From assembly GCA_902806425.1 (NCBI GenBank), contig CADCWP010000366.1, positions 1 to 45,318 of the forward strand: DNA of 45,318 nucleotides. The letters are read 5' to 3'. This stretch comes from an uncultured Truepera sp. (lineage in GTDB: Bacteria; Deinococcota; Deinococci; Deinococcales; Trueperaceae). Numbering within the stretch: the first letter of the stretch is position 1; each line of letters begins with the position of its first letter. The translations under genes were made by a program, and so were the position numbers. The notes beneath the pieces were generated by a model that ran no database searches, was not told the DNA's origin, and was given only the letters and a program-made list of their open reading frames with translations. Positions 8,478 to 19,907 of this stretch are shown here, in pieces.

Positions 8478-8507
8478 GCTTGATCCTAAGTGCCTCGAGA
8501 GGAACCG

Positions 8508-8564
8508 ATGCCGCGACCTAGGCGCACCACGCCCACAAAACCTACCAAGGCGATCCCCTTATGA
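8508..8564 (+). CDS. 18-residue leader ORF coupled to the chain-length gene
   Basis: The peptide reads MPRPRRTTPTKPTKAIPL. AGAGG at 8498-8502 lies five bases before the ATG, a proper Shine-Dalgarno. The stop TGA overlaps the ATG of the next gene in TTATGA, and the next gene has no ribosome site of its own. Ribosomes finishing this ORF would re-initiate on the chain-length gene. A basic, Pro/Thr-rich peptide of this size probably matters through the act of translation rather than as a product. It resembles the bridge ORF at 10132 in having both a final TTA codon and an ATGA overlap. Confidence 0.5.
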   Translation: MPRPRRTTPTKPTKAIPL

Positions 8565-10135
8565 CGACCCCCGAATCCAGCCGCAGCGACGAGGTCTCCC
8601 TGCGCGACCTCTACCTCGTACTCGTCCGCGGCCTGCCAATAGTCGCGCTGCTCGCGCTGCTGGCCGGAGCCGCCGCCTACTTGCTCAACGCGCGGCGCGA
8701 ACCTGTGTACGCTGCCACCAGCACCGTGCTCGTGACCCCGCCGCCCATCCAGATCGAGGGGGACGAAAACCTGTCGTTTAGCCCGAGCAACGAGGTGTCG
8801 TTCCAAACCTATGAGACGTTGGCGCGCAGCCAGCTGGTCTTGGAGGACGCCGTGTCGCGGCTGCCGGACGCCCGCGTCACGCCGGACCAGTTGCTGAGCC
8901 TGGGAACGCTGCGCGAGCTTATCGGGCCGCAACGCGCCGATCAGGTTGTGCCGCTCTCGGTCATTCACCGCGTCCGCAACGGCAACCCCGAGTTGGCCGC
9001 CCAACTCGCCGACGCTTGGGCGCAGAGCACCCTGCAAGCCGTTCGCGATTCCCTTTTCGCCAGTCTCAATCCGGTCGACGAGACGACGACCCGTGAGGTC
9101 GCGCGGCTTGAGCGCAACGTCGAGGAGGTCGAAACGCGGGTGCTGGCGTTCGCCGCCCAGGACAACGGCACGCTTTTGGAGGCCGAGTTGGAGGGCCTTA
9201 CCCGGCAGCTCACCGACGGGCGCGAACGTCAGGGCGAGCTGGACCGGAACATCGCCGCGACCCACGCGCGCATCCGGGCGCTTGGAGAACAGCTCGGCGA
9301 AACCGGCGCGTCACCGGGCGCACCGAGCGCGGTGGGGAGCAGTGCGGCGCTCAGCCCGACCTTCCTGGACGTGCTCACCGCGCAAACAGCGCTGGCGGGG
9401 GCTGAGACCGGCGCGCGGGCGCGCCCGCGCTTTACGCCGAGCGCGCAGCTCGGACGCACCTTTGAAACCGCTCTCGCCGAATCGGACACGCTCTCGGCGC
9501 TTCTAGCGGGCAACGAGGGCGAGTTTGTCGACCTCACCCGCAGACTCTACACCCAGGCGGTGCGGACTTTGGAGGACGCCTTGGCCGAAGAGCAGCGGCT
9601 GGGCCAGCGGGCCGCGCGGGCGCAGGCGCAAGGGGCTTTGGAGCTGGCCCTCTTGGGGTTTGCAAACGCCCAGGTCCAGAACCCGCCGCCCACAGGCGCA
9701 ACCGAGAGCGCCCTGACCCTCCTAAGCGAAGCCGAACTGCGCCGCGAAAGGGTCGCGCTCGAGGGCATGGTGGCCGAACGCGAAGCCTTAACTGATGAGC
9801 TCTCTGGCTACACCCAGGGCGCGGCCACCCTTCAGCAGCAGCTGGCGACCCTGGAGCAGCGCCGCAGCAGGTTGGAGCGTGAGCTGGAAAACGTTCAGGC
9901 TTCTTACGACAGCGTCGCCGAGTTGCAGTCGAGCGTTTCGTACCTGACTGAACTCGCCCCCACAAACGCCCGCATCTTAAGCCAAGCGTCAGTGCCAAGC
10001 GCCCCGGTCGGCCCCCGCCGCGCCTTTAATACGGCGCTCGCAGCCACCCTCGGTGGTCTCGCCGGGCTTGTTTTGGTCTTTTTACGTGCCGCTATCCAGC
10101 CACCCGGCGCACCCCCCCGAAAGGCACCCCTATGA
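8561..10135 (+). CDS. Polysaccharide chain-length determinant (Wzz/GumC type, no kinase)
   Basis: A 524-residue membrane protein. A first membrane helix (about residues 26-46, VALLALLAGAAAYLL) is followed by a Wzz beta-alpha region (about 50-150), long coiled coils rich in Glu, Arg and Gln (about 170-460), and a second helix near the end (about 492-512). The proline-rich segment PSAPVGPRRAFN just before the last helix is the usual Wzz hallmark. It sets chain length with a Wzy polymerase in the periplasm. There is no C-terminal tyrosine kinase (no Walker motifs or tyrosine tail), and no separate BY-kinase gene lies nearby. It is the first structural gene of the locus. Its stop overlaps the bridge ORF in ATGA. 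Confidence 0.85.
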   Translation: MTTPESSRSDEVSLRDLYLVLVRGLPIVALLALLAGAAAYLLNARREPVYAATSTVLVTPPPIQIEGDENLSFSPSNEVSFQTYETLARSQLVLEDAVSRLPDARVTPDQLLSLGTLRELIGPQRADQVVPLSVIHRVRNGNPELAAQLADAWAQSTLQAVRDSLFASLNPVDETTTREVARLERNVEEVETRVLAFAAQDNGTLLEAELEGLTRQLTDGRERQGELDRNIAATHARIRALGEQLGETGASPGAPSAVGSSAALSPTFLDVLTAQTALAGAETGARARPRFTPSAQLGRTFETALAESDTLSALLAGNEGEFVDLTRRLYTQAVRTLEDALAEEQRLGQRAARAQAQGALELALLGFANAQVQNPPPTGATESALTLLSEAELRRERVALEGMVAEREALTDELSGYTQGAATLQQQLATLEQRRSRLERELENVQASYDSVAELQSSVSYLTELAPTNARILSQASVPSAPVGPRRAFNTALAATLGGLAGLVLVFLRAAIQPPGAPPRKAPL

Positions 10136-10194
10136 ACGCAAGCTCTATAAGAAAAACTCCTGTGGAAGAAGCGCCCGTGAAAGAAACCTTATGA
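10132..10194 (+). CDS. 20-residue bridge ORF between the chain-length gene and ugd
   Basis: The peptide reads MNASSIRKTPVEEAPVKETL. Its ATG overlaps the stop of the chain-length gene (ATGA at 10132-10135) and its stop overlaps the ATG of ugd (ATGA at 10191-10194). It therefore fills the gap between the two genes exactly and could pass ribosomes from one to the next. It has no clear Shine-Dalgarno of its own. The AAAGAAA just before the ugd start is at most a weak site. Confidence 0.45.
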   Translation: MNASSIRKTPVEEAPVKETL

Positions 10195-11555
10195 ACGTCA
10201 CCATCATCGGTACCGGTTACGTCGGTCTCACCACCGGCGTCGCTCTCGCTTACGTCGGCCACCAGGTCACCTGCGTCGACAAAAACCCGCGCATCGTCGA
10301 GACGCTTAGGGGCGGGCAAGCCACGATTCACGAGCCCGGTTTGGAGGAGCTGCTCACCTTAGCCAATCAGGCCGCGCCTCACCTGCGCTTTCAGACCGAT
10401 ATCCCCGCCCTCTCGGGTCAGGGCGTCGTCTTTATCGCCGTAGGTACGCCGACCAAGAGTAACGGTGACGCCGACTTGCAATATGTTGACGCCGCCGCCA
10501 AAGAGGTCGCCGAACGCATTCAGAGCGGGGCCGAGTTGGTCATCGTCAACAAGTCGACGGTACCTATTGGCAGCGCCAAACACGTCGAGGGCATTGTTCA
10601 CCGCTCGCTGGGCTTACGAGACGTAGACGCCACCGTCTGGGTCGCGTCGAACCCCGAGTTTTTGGCCGAAGGCCGCGCCATGCACGACACGCTCTACCCC
10701 GACCGCGTCGTGATCGGGGCGGACGACCCCGCCCCCATTGGGATGCTTCGCACCCTCTACGCACCCTTTTTAGAACAGACCTTCCCCGACCCGGCCGAAA
10801 CGCCCCGACCGGAGCGGTACACGTTGCCCGCGCTGATCACCACCACCCCGACCAGCGCCGAGCTGACCAAATACGCCGCCAACTCGTTTTTAGCGACCAA
10901 GATAAGCTTTATCAACGAGTTTTCACGGCTGTCCGAGCACGTCGGCGCGGACATCACGGAGGTGGCGCGCGCCATCGGACTCGACAGCCGTATCGGCTCA
11001 AAATTTTTAAGCGCGGGCATCGGCTGGGGCGGCTCGTGCTTCGGCAAAGACACGCGGGCGATTCTAGCCGCCGCTAAGAGCTACGACTACCAGATGCCCA
11101 TCGTCGAGGCGGCCATAAGCGTCAACGAGCGGCAGCGGCTGCACGTCATCGACAAGCTGCAAAAGCATCTCAAGGTCCTGCGCGGCACCACCATCGGCCT
11201 TTTGGGGCTGGCCTTTAAGGGCAACACCGATGACCTCCGCGACGCTCCAGCGCTGACTCTGATCGAGCATCTACACGAGCGCGGCGCGGTCATCAAGGTT
11301 CACGACCCGGTAGCGACATTCAACGCCAAGCGTCTCTTTCCCGACCTGCCGGTCGACTACTGCCACGACGCGAAGGCGCTCGCCGCCGGAGCAGACGCGC
11401 TAGTCGTCGTTACTGATTGGCCCGAATACACCCGGCTACCCCTGACGGAGATGAAAGCGGCAATGCGCGGCACCCTGATCTTAGACGCGCGCAACCTGCT
11501 CGAGCCCACCACCGTCGAGGAGGCGGGCCTTACTTACGTCGGGGTTGGTCGCTGA
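10191..11555 (+). CDS. ugd: UDP-glucose 6-dehydrogenase
   Basis: A 454-residue NAD-dependent enzyme that oxidises UDP-glucose to UDP-glucuronate, giving an acidic sugar to the polysaccharide. GTGYVGLTTG (residue 8 on) is the NAD fold. NPEFLAEGRAMHD and DRVVIG are family signatures. GGSCFGKDTRA (about residue 280) contains the catalytic cysteine and the lysine/aspartate pair, and the C-terminal UDP-binding domain starts near GLAFKGNTDDLRDAP. Length is normal for the family. The frame is open much further upstream, but the ATG at 10191 gives the expected N-terminus MNVTIIGTGYVG and is coupled to the bridge ORF. Confidence 0.95.
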   Translation: MNVTIIGTGYVGLTTGVALAYVGHQVTCVDKNPRIVETLRGGQATIHEPGLEELLTLANQAAPHLRFQTDIPALSGQGVVFIAVGTPTKSNGDADLQYVDAAAKEVAERIQSGAELVIVNKSTVPIGSAKHVEGIVHRSLGLRDVDATVWVASNPEFLAEGRAMHDTLYPDRVVIGADDPAPIGMLRTLYAPFLEQTFPDPAETPRPERYTLPALITTTPTSAELTKYAANSFLATKISFINEFSRLSEHVGADITEVARAIGLDSRIGSKFLSAGIGWGGSCFGKDTRAILAAAKSYDYQMPIVEAAISVNERQRLHVIDKLQKHLKVLRGTTIGLLGLAFKGNTDDLRDAPALTLIEHLHERGAVIKVHDPVATFNAKRLFPDLPVDYCHDAKALAAGADALVVVTDWPEYTRLPLTEMKAAMRGTLILDARNLLEPTTVEEAGLTYVGVGR

Positions 11556-11568
11556 TTGGGCCGCTCGG

Positions 11569-12468
11569 GTGAGCGCGCCGGTTTTTATCGTCATCCTCAA
11601 CTGGAACGGCTGGCAAGACACCCACGCCTGCTTGGAATCGCTTTCCAGGCTGGACTACTCGAACTACAAAGTCGTCGTGGTCGACAACGCCTCGGAGGAC
11701 GGCTCCGAAGCGCGCCTGCGCGAGCTGCACCCGGAGCTGACCCTCCTTCAGAGCGGGGCCAACTTGGGTTTCGCGGGGGGCAACAACGTCGGCTTGCGCT
11801 ACGCCCTCGCGCACGGGGCCGAGTACATCTGGCTGCTAAATAACGACACGCTGGTCGAACCGGATGCGCTCTCGCAGCTTGTAGAGAAGATGCGGCGTGG
11901 GCCAGAGTTGGGGCTATGCGGCTCGACGCTCCTCTATGAAGGGCAGCGGGACACCGTGCAGGCGCTCGGCGGGGCGCGCTACAACCGTTGGCTGGGTACG
12001 GTGCGCCACATTGGGCAGCATCAGCCCCGCGCGCAAACCGTCGACGAAAGGGCCGTCGAGGGGAAGCTCGACTATCTCATCGGCGCGTCGATGCTGGCCT
12101 CGAGAGCCTTTTTGGAAACGGTCGGGCTGCTGCAAGACGACTATTTTCTCTACTTTGAAGAACTCGACTGGGCGGCGCGCGCGCGTGGCCGGTATCGGCT
12201 CGGATACGCCTCTAGAAGCGTCGTCTACCACAAGGAGGGCTCGAGCAGTGGCGGCAGCGACCGCGCAAAGGCCGCCAAAAGCTACACCGCCGACCTGTAC
12301 GCCCTTAGAAACCGGGTGCGCTTCACCCGCCGCTTCTACCCTTACGCCCTGCCGACCGTATACTTGGGGTTGGTCGTCGCCCTCGGCAACCGGGTGCGCC
12401 GCCGTCAGTGGGGGCGGGTCGCGCTCATCATCCGGGTGATGGTGCGCGGCGGCGAGGTCAACACGTAA
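11569..12468 (+). CDS. Family 2 glycosyltransferase (rhamnosyltransferase-like)
   Basis: A 299-residue GT-A enzyme. ILNWNGWQDT opens the nucleotide-binding fold. VVVVDNASEDGS, NLGFAGGNNVGLRYAL and LLNNDTLVEPDAL (the metal-binding DxD-like site is NDT) follow. DDYFLYFEELDWAARARG is the acceptor-side motif of the WbbL-type rhamnosyltransferase group, which fits the dTDP-rhamnose genes in the locus. The start is uncertain. GTG 11569 gives a standard N-terminus, and TTG 11545 would overlap the end of ugd; neither has a good ribosome site. The sugar donor and acceptor are inferred only from family. Confidence 0.88.
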   Translation: MSAPVFIVILNWNGWQDTHACLESLSRLDYSNYKVVVVDNASEDGSEARLRELHPELTLLQSGANLGFAGGNNVGLRYALAHGAEYIWLLNNDTLVEPDALSQLVEKMRRGPELGLCGSTLLYEGQRDTVQALGGARYNRWLGTVRHIGQHQPRAQTVDERAVEGKLDYLIGASMLASRAFLETVGLLQDDYFLYFEELDWAARARGRYRLGYASRSVVYHKEGSSSGGSDRAKAAKSYTADLYALRNRVRFTRRFYPYALPTVYLGLVVALGNRVRRRQWGRVALIIRVMVRGGEVNT

Positions 12469-12478
12469 GGAGCGCAAG

Positions 12479-13836
12479 GTGAGGGTCTATCCGCTAAAAG
12501 TTAAGCTGAGCCGCACCGTACTGAGCCGCCTACTGAGCCGCCTGCCGGGAGAGTTTTTAGCCCTCCTCCGGACGCCGCCGCTCATCGCCGGGACCGTTTA
12601 CGCGCTCGCGCTGCTTTACGCTTTCCCGTGGCTCCGCATCCCGGACGTTGCCGGGGTAGCGCTGCCATTTCAGCGCCTACTGGCCTGGTTCGGGCTGGGG
12701 GTGGTCGTGGTAGCGGTATGTCTACGCGGCGGCTTTCGCGCCAACGCCGCGGTGCGCCTCTATCTGGGGATAGCGCTGCTCTTTTTTGTGGTGCTGGGGA
12801 TTACCACCGTCACCAACGCGAGCAGCAACGCGGTGTTTTACTGGCTCCGCTACCTGAGCGAAGCGTCCAAGTACGTGGCGGTCTTTGCCACCGCGTTTAT
12901 AGTCTTTTACGCGCTCGCTCACGGGCTCGTAAAGCTCAGGTGGCTCGAGCTGCTCCTCATCGTCGGCGGAGCCGCGTCCATCGTGATCGCCTACGCCTTG
13001 CTGCTTCTCTACTGGGGCGGGTTTCGCAGCACCAACGAGGTTTTGGCGCACTCGTTCGGCGGCTCCTTGGGCGTGTGGCCGACCGGCTCGTTTTTGCCCC
13101 GCCTAGCCGGAACGACGGCGGAACCGCAGCAGTTCTCGGTCGCGTTTCTGACCGCGCTGATGCTGATGTGTAGCCGCCGCTACGTCCGCTTTTGCTGGCC
13201 CTTCGCGCTGGCCGGAATTTTTGCGCTGCTCTTGTCGCAGTCGAAGTTCGCGCTTTTTTCGATTGTCGCCGTGGCGGTATATCTGGACGCTATCTATAAA
13301 CAGCACCGCCTCATCTTCGGGGCGCTGTTGCTGCTCTTGATCCCGCCGGGTGTCGCGTTTATCACCACCTTGCCGGTTTTCGAGACGACCCTGCGACAAG
13401 GCTTTGAGGCGCAAGCGTTTACCGACCGCCTCGAGAACCTGGGCATCCTCACCACAATCATCGAGGACGAACCGTTCGACGGGATCGGCGTCGGGCAGTA
13501 CGGCGTCTACCGCGGCGCGCTGCTTTTTAACGACCCTTTCGACAGCCCCAACTACAACGCGGGAAACGACATCATCACCATCTTCGCCGAAACCGGCGTC
13601 TTCGGCTTTGTTCTTATCGCAACCCTTTTTAGCGTCCTCTTTAGCAAATTCGTCGGGGTGCTGCCGCGGCTTCTAAAGCGTGAGCGCGAACACTACCTCC
13701 CCTTTTTGATCGGCGCGCTGACGATATTCCTAAACATGTTTATCGGCTACGAGTTTTTGCACGCTTTTTTCTGGGTCAACATCGGCGTGCTGCTGCACCT
13801 TTACCGCGCGTGGGGTTTCCGCGCTCAAACCTCGGC

Positions 13837-13840
<4 letters not shown>
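12479..13840 (+). CDS. O-antigen polymerase/ligase family membrane protein
   Basis: A 453-residue polytopic protein with about eleven membrane helices and the usual larger outside loop (about residues 290-365, between PVFETTLRQG and NDIITIFAE). It contains ENLGILTTIIEDEPFDGIG and ETGVFGFVLI, which follow the Wzy_C pattern of polymerases and ligases. It should join lipid-linked repeat units, or transfer the chain, on the outer face of the membrane. GTG 12479 is preceded by AAGGAG at 12467-12472. The stop overlaps the next gene in GTGA. It is the only one of the locus's three such proteins without a lectin-like insert. Confidence 0.82.
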
Positions 13841-16851
<3,011 letters not shown>

Positions 16852-16859
<8 letters not shown>

Positions 16860-18015
16860 GACCAGTATGCCTGAGTCCTTGTACCAGAATGCAAGGGTCG
16901 CCGTCGTTCACGACTGGCTCACCGTCTACGCCGGGGCCGAACGGGTTTTGGAACAGATGCTTAACGTCCTGCCGCAGGCCGACCTCTACAGCCTGGTGGA
17001 CTTTTTGCCGTCCGAGGGGCGCGGCTTTATCCACAACAAACCGGTCACGACCTCATTTTTACAGAGGTTACCCCGTGCGAGGACGCAGTACCGTAACTAT
17101 CTACCGCTGATGCCGCTGGCTATCGAGCAGTTCGACCTGTCGGGCTACGACCTGGTGATCTCGAGTTCGCACGCCGTCGCCAAAGGTGTCCTGACCGGCC
17201 CCGATCAGCTCCACTTGTGCATGTGCTACTCGCCGATCCGTTACGCCTGGGACTTGCAGGGGCAGTATCTCGAGGAGGCCGGCCTCACGCGCGGCCTCAA
17301 AGGGGCCGCTGCTCGCACGCTCCTGCACCGCATCCGCCTCTGGGACGCCCGCACCCCCAACGGCGTGGACGAGTTTATCGCCATCTCGCGTTTTATCGCG
17401 CGGCGCATCCTCAAGGTCTACCGTCGGGGCTCGACGGTCATCTACCCGCCGGTCGATACGGGGGGCTTCGAGCTGCGCGCCGACAAAGAGGACTTCTACC
17501 TGACCGCCTCGCGGATGGTGCCGTACAAAAAGATCGACCTCATCGTCGAAGCGTTTTCCAAAATGCCGGACAAAAAGCTCACCGTCATCGGTACCGGCCC
17601 GGATTTCGAGAAGATAAAGGCCAAAGCTGGGCCGAACGTGCAGATGCTGGGCTATCAGCCCTTCAGCGTGCTTAGGGACCATATGCAGCGCGCGCGTGCG
17701 TTTGTCTTCGCGGCCGAAGAGGACTTCGGTATCGTGCCGCTGGAGGCGCAGGCGTGCGGGACGCCGGTCATCGCCTACGGCAAAGGGGGGAGCCTCGAGA
17801 CAGTGCGCGGCTCAGGGGAAGGGCCTACCGGCGTGCATTTCGACGCGCAGACGGTAGAGAGCTTGCGGGAGGCGGTGCGCCGTTTTGAGGGCTTGACGTT
17901 CGACCCGGCCGCGCTAAGGGCACACGCCGAGACGTTTTCCGTCCCGCGCTTTAGGGGCGAGTTCAGCCGTTTTGTGGACGAACGCTACCAAGCCTTCATG
18001 GAGGCGCGCCTCTGA
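16852..18015 (+). CDS. Family 4 glycosyltransferase (mannosyltransferase-like)
   Basis: A 387-residue GT-B enzyme. VVHDWLTVYAGAERVLEQML at the N-terminus and MCYSPIRYAWDLQGQYL mark the WbaZ/MtfB-type mannosyl- or rhamnosyltransferase group. TASRMVPYKKIDLIVEAF opens the donor domain. AAEEDFGIVPLEAQACGTPVIAY is the E-x7-E donor site. A GDP-sugar donor would fit the preceding gmd-rmd pair. The ATG at 16852 overlaps rmd by eight bases; ATG 16867 is also possible. GGAGG near the end of this gene (18000-18004) seems to serve the next one. Confidence 0.88.
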
Positions 18016-19907
18016 AACGCCGAGCGCTCTACCGCGCGGCACCGCTCGGCTGGTGGCTCGCCACCGTGCTGCCGCTTCTTCTCTACGCGCTGCTCACCGG
18101 GCGCTCAGTCGCGGTGATCTTGGGGCTGGCCGCGCAGCTGGCGCTGGGGGCGCTGCTGATGGTTCTGCCGGTGCCCCGTGGGGCGCTGCTGGGCGTTTAT
18201 TCGGGAGTGCTGCTGCTGCTGCTGGCGGGCGGCGTCGCCGAACGCGAACTCTCCAGGTACGGCTGGCAAACCTCGGACAAGGCGGGACTCTGGCGCGCGC
18301 TGCGGCCCTCCGACGAGGTGTCGGGGTACGGGTTTGGCAGCTGGAACGCGCGCGGTGTAGACGCCGCCACGCTCAGTTTAGATGTGCGGCTCGCCTCCGG
18401 CACCCCCGGCTGGGACTGGTTTCGCTCGGACCCACGTTACATTTTGGAGAGGCAACCCGGTTCCGATTACCCGCATACGCGGGTCTGGGTCCCTACCCCG
18501 TCCGGCGACGCGCCGCCCTACCTGATGCGGACCTTTGACTTTAGAGAACCCCTCGGCGGGCGTATTTTCCGGGTGTTGCTCGAGCTGCGGCGGGCGGACC
18601 GGGCGAATACAAAGGGGACATCAGCCGCCGCCCCGCAAGATCAGGTCTCACTAGTCGGGCCGGGCGACCCCATCGGTGGACGGGACTGTGAAGGCGTCTC
18701 CCTGCAAGCGTGGACGTACCGGGGGGGCGGGCGCTGCCTGCCGATTACGCTTACGAACAGCTGGAGGCGTTACAGCCTCTCGTGGCGGGTTCCGGACGAG
18801 GTCGAGGCGTCGGTCGTCCGGGTCGTGCTGAGTGGTTTCGCCGGTCAGACGCTCGATGTAAGGCGCGTCAAGCTTATCGGAGCGCGGCGCAAACTCGGAC
18901 CGTTTATGCCGCAGGGCGGGGCGCTGACGGCTGTTTGGGGCGCACGCCCCGAAGCGCAGTCGGGCCGCACGTTTATACCGGCCTCCGAATGGCGAACCGT
19001 CACGGCCAACGCCGTCCGGGGTGCGAACGCGGGCGACACCTTGACCGCGTCTCTACAAACGGCGAGCGGGTTGATGCTTACCACCCGGAACGTTACCGCG
19101 ACTGCGCCGGACGGCACGCCGCTGCCCCGAGCGCTCAGCAGCACCCGGCAGACGATCCTCTTCGGCGACCCCAACTTGGCCGGTCACACCCTGGGGACGC
19201 TCGGGCTGGCACTGGTCGCGCTGGCGGGGCCGCTCGCAGGGGGCTTCGGGGCTGCACTGACGCTTTTCGGGGTGGCGCTGACCGGCAGCCGCGCCGCGCT
19301 CATCGGGGTCGCGTTCGGTGTGGTGTGGCTTTTCTGGCTGCGGCTCCCGCGAGGGGGTAGACGCGTGGGTTCTACCTTGTTGGGCCTCTGCGTAGTGGGC
19401 CTGGGGGCCGTGAGACTCGGTCTGGTCTGGCCGGAGGGGTCGGCGCTGCGGCTCCTTAGCTTGAGCGAGACTACACCCCGGAGCGACATCTGGGGCGCGG
19501 CGTGGGGGGCGTTTCTCACCCACCCTTGGCAGGGGCTCGGGGCGGGCGGCTTTCCGGCGTACTGGAGTGAGGTGCATAACGGTGAAGCCGTGCAGCACGC
19601 GCACAACTTGTGGCTCGAGTTCGCCACCTCATACGGGATTTTAGGGCTTTTGTCGGCATTCGCTTTGACGCTGGGACTCAGCTTTCTAGCTTGGCAGCGG
19701 GGCGGCGCGCGGGCGCTCGCGCTCGTCGGCGGAACCCTGGTCATGAACGTTTTCGATACGACGTTCTTCTACTCCGGGGTGCTGTTCACGCTCATGTTGG
19801 CCCTGGGTGCCCTCAAATCGCCTTCAGGTCTGGTTCATCTCCTTTTGGGGCGGGGCGCGCATAATGCAGGGGTGGCTGCACGTTTCCCCCAGGTTCCGCC
19901 TAAATGA
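18012..19907 (+). CDS. O-antigen ligase/polymerase-like protein with a large extracytoplasmic insert
   Basis: A 631-residue protein. After a basic N-terminus there are about three membrane helices (residues 14-75). A long region without membrane segments follows (about 80-380), rich in beta strands and aromatics; SWRRYSLSWRVPDEVEASVV and the strand TLDVRRVKLIG look like a jelly-roll carbohydrate-binding fold. The membrane core then resumes (about 383-600) with LTGSRAALIGVAFG, SDIWGAAWGAFLTHPWQGLGAG and HAHNLWLEFATSYGILGL, the Wzy_C signature containing the functional histidine region. The first ATG/GTG-type codon is GTG 18066. CTG 18012, overlapping the previous stop as CTGA, sits seven bases after GGAGG at 18000-18004 and restores a proper basic leader, so I favour it. 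The stop overlaps the next gene in ATGA. Confidence 0.8.
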   Translation: MKRRALYRAAPLGWWLATVLPLLLYALLTGRSVAVILGLAAQLALGALLMVLPVPRGALLGVYSGVLLLLLAGGVAERELSRYGWQTSDKAGLWRALRPSDEVSGYGFGSWNARGVDAATLSLDVRLASGTPGWDWFRSDPRYILERQPGSDYPHTRVWVPTPSGDAPPYLMRTFDFREPLGGRIFRVLLELRRADRANTKGTSAAAPQDQVSLVGPGDPIGGRDCEGVSLQAWTYRGGGRCLPITLTNSWRRYSLSWRVPDEVEASVVRVVLSGFAGQTLDVRRVKLIGARRKLGPFMPQGGALTAVWGARPEAQSGRTFIPASEWRTVTANAVRGANAGDTLTASLQTASGLMLTTRNVTATAPDGTPLPRALSSTRQTILFGDPNLAGHTLGTLGLALVALAGPLAGGFGAALTLFGVALTGSRAALIGVAFGVVWLFWLRLPRGGRRVGSTLLGLCVVGLGAVRLGLVWPEGSALRLLSLSETTPRSDIWGAAWGAFLTHPWQGLGAGGFPAYWSEVHNGEAVQHAHNLWLEFATSYGILGLLSAFALTLGLSFLAWQRGGARALALVGGTLVMNVFDTTFFYSGVLFTLMLALGALKSPSGLVHLLLGRGAHNAGVAARFPQVPPK

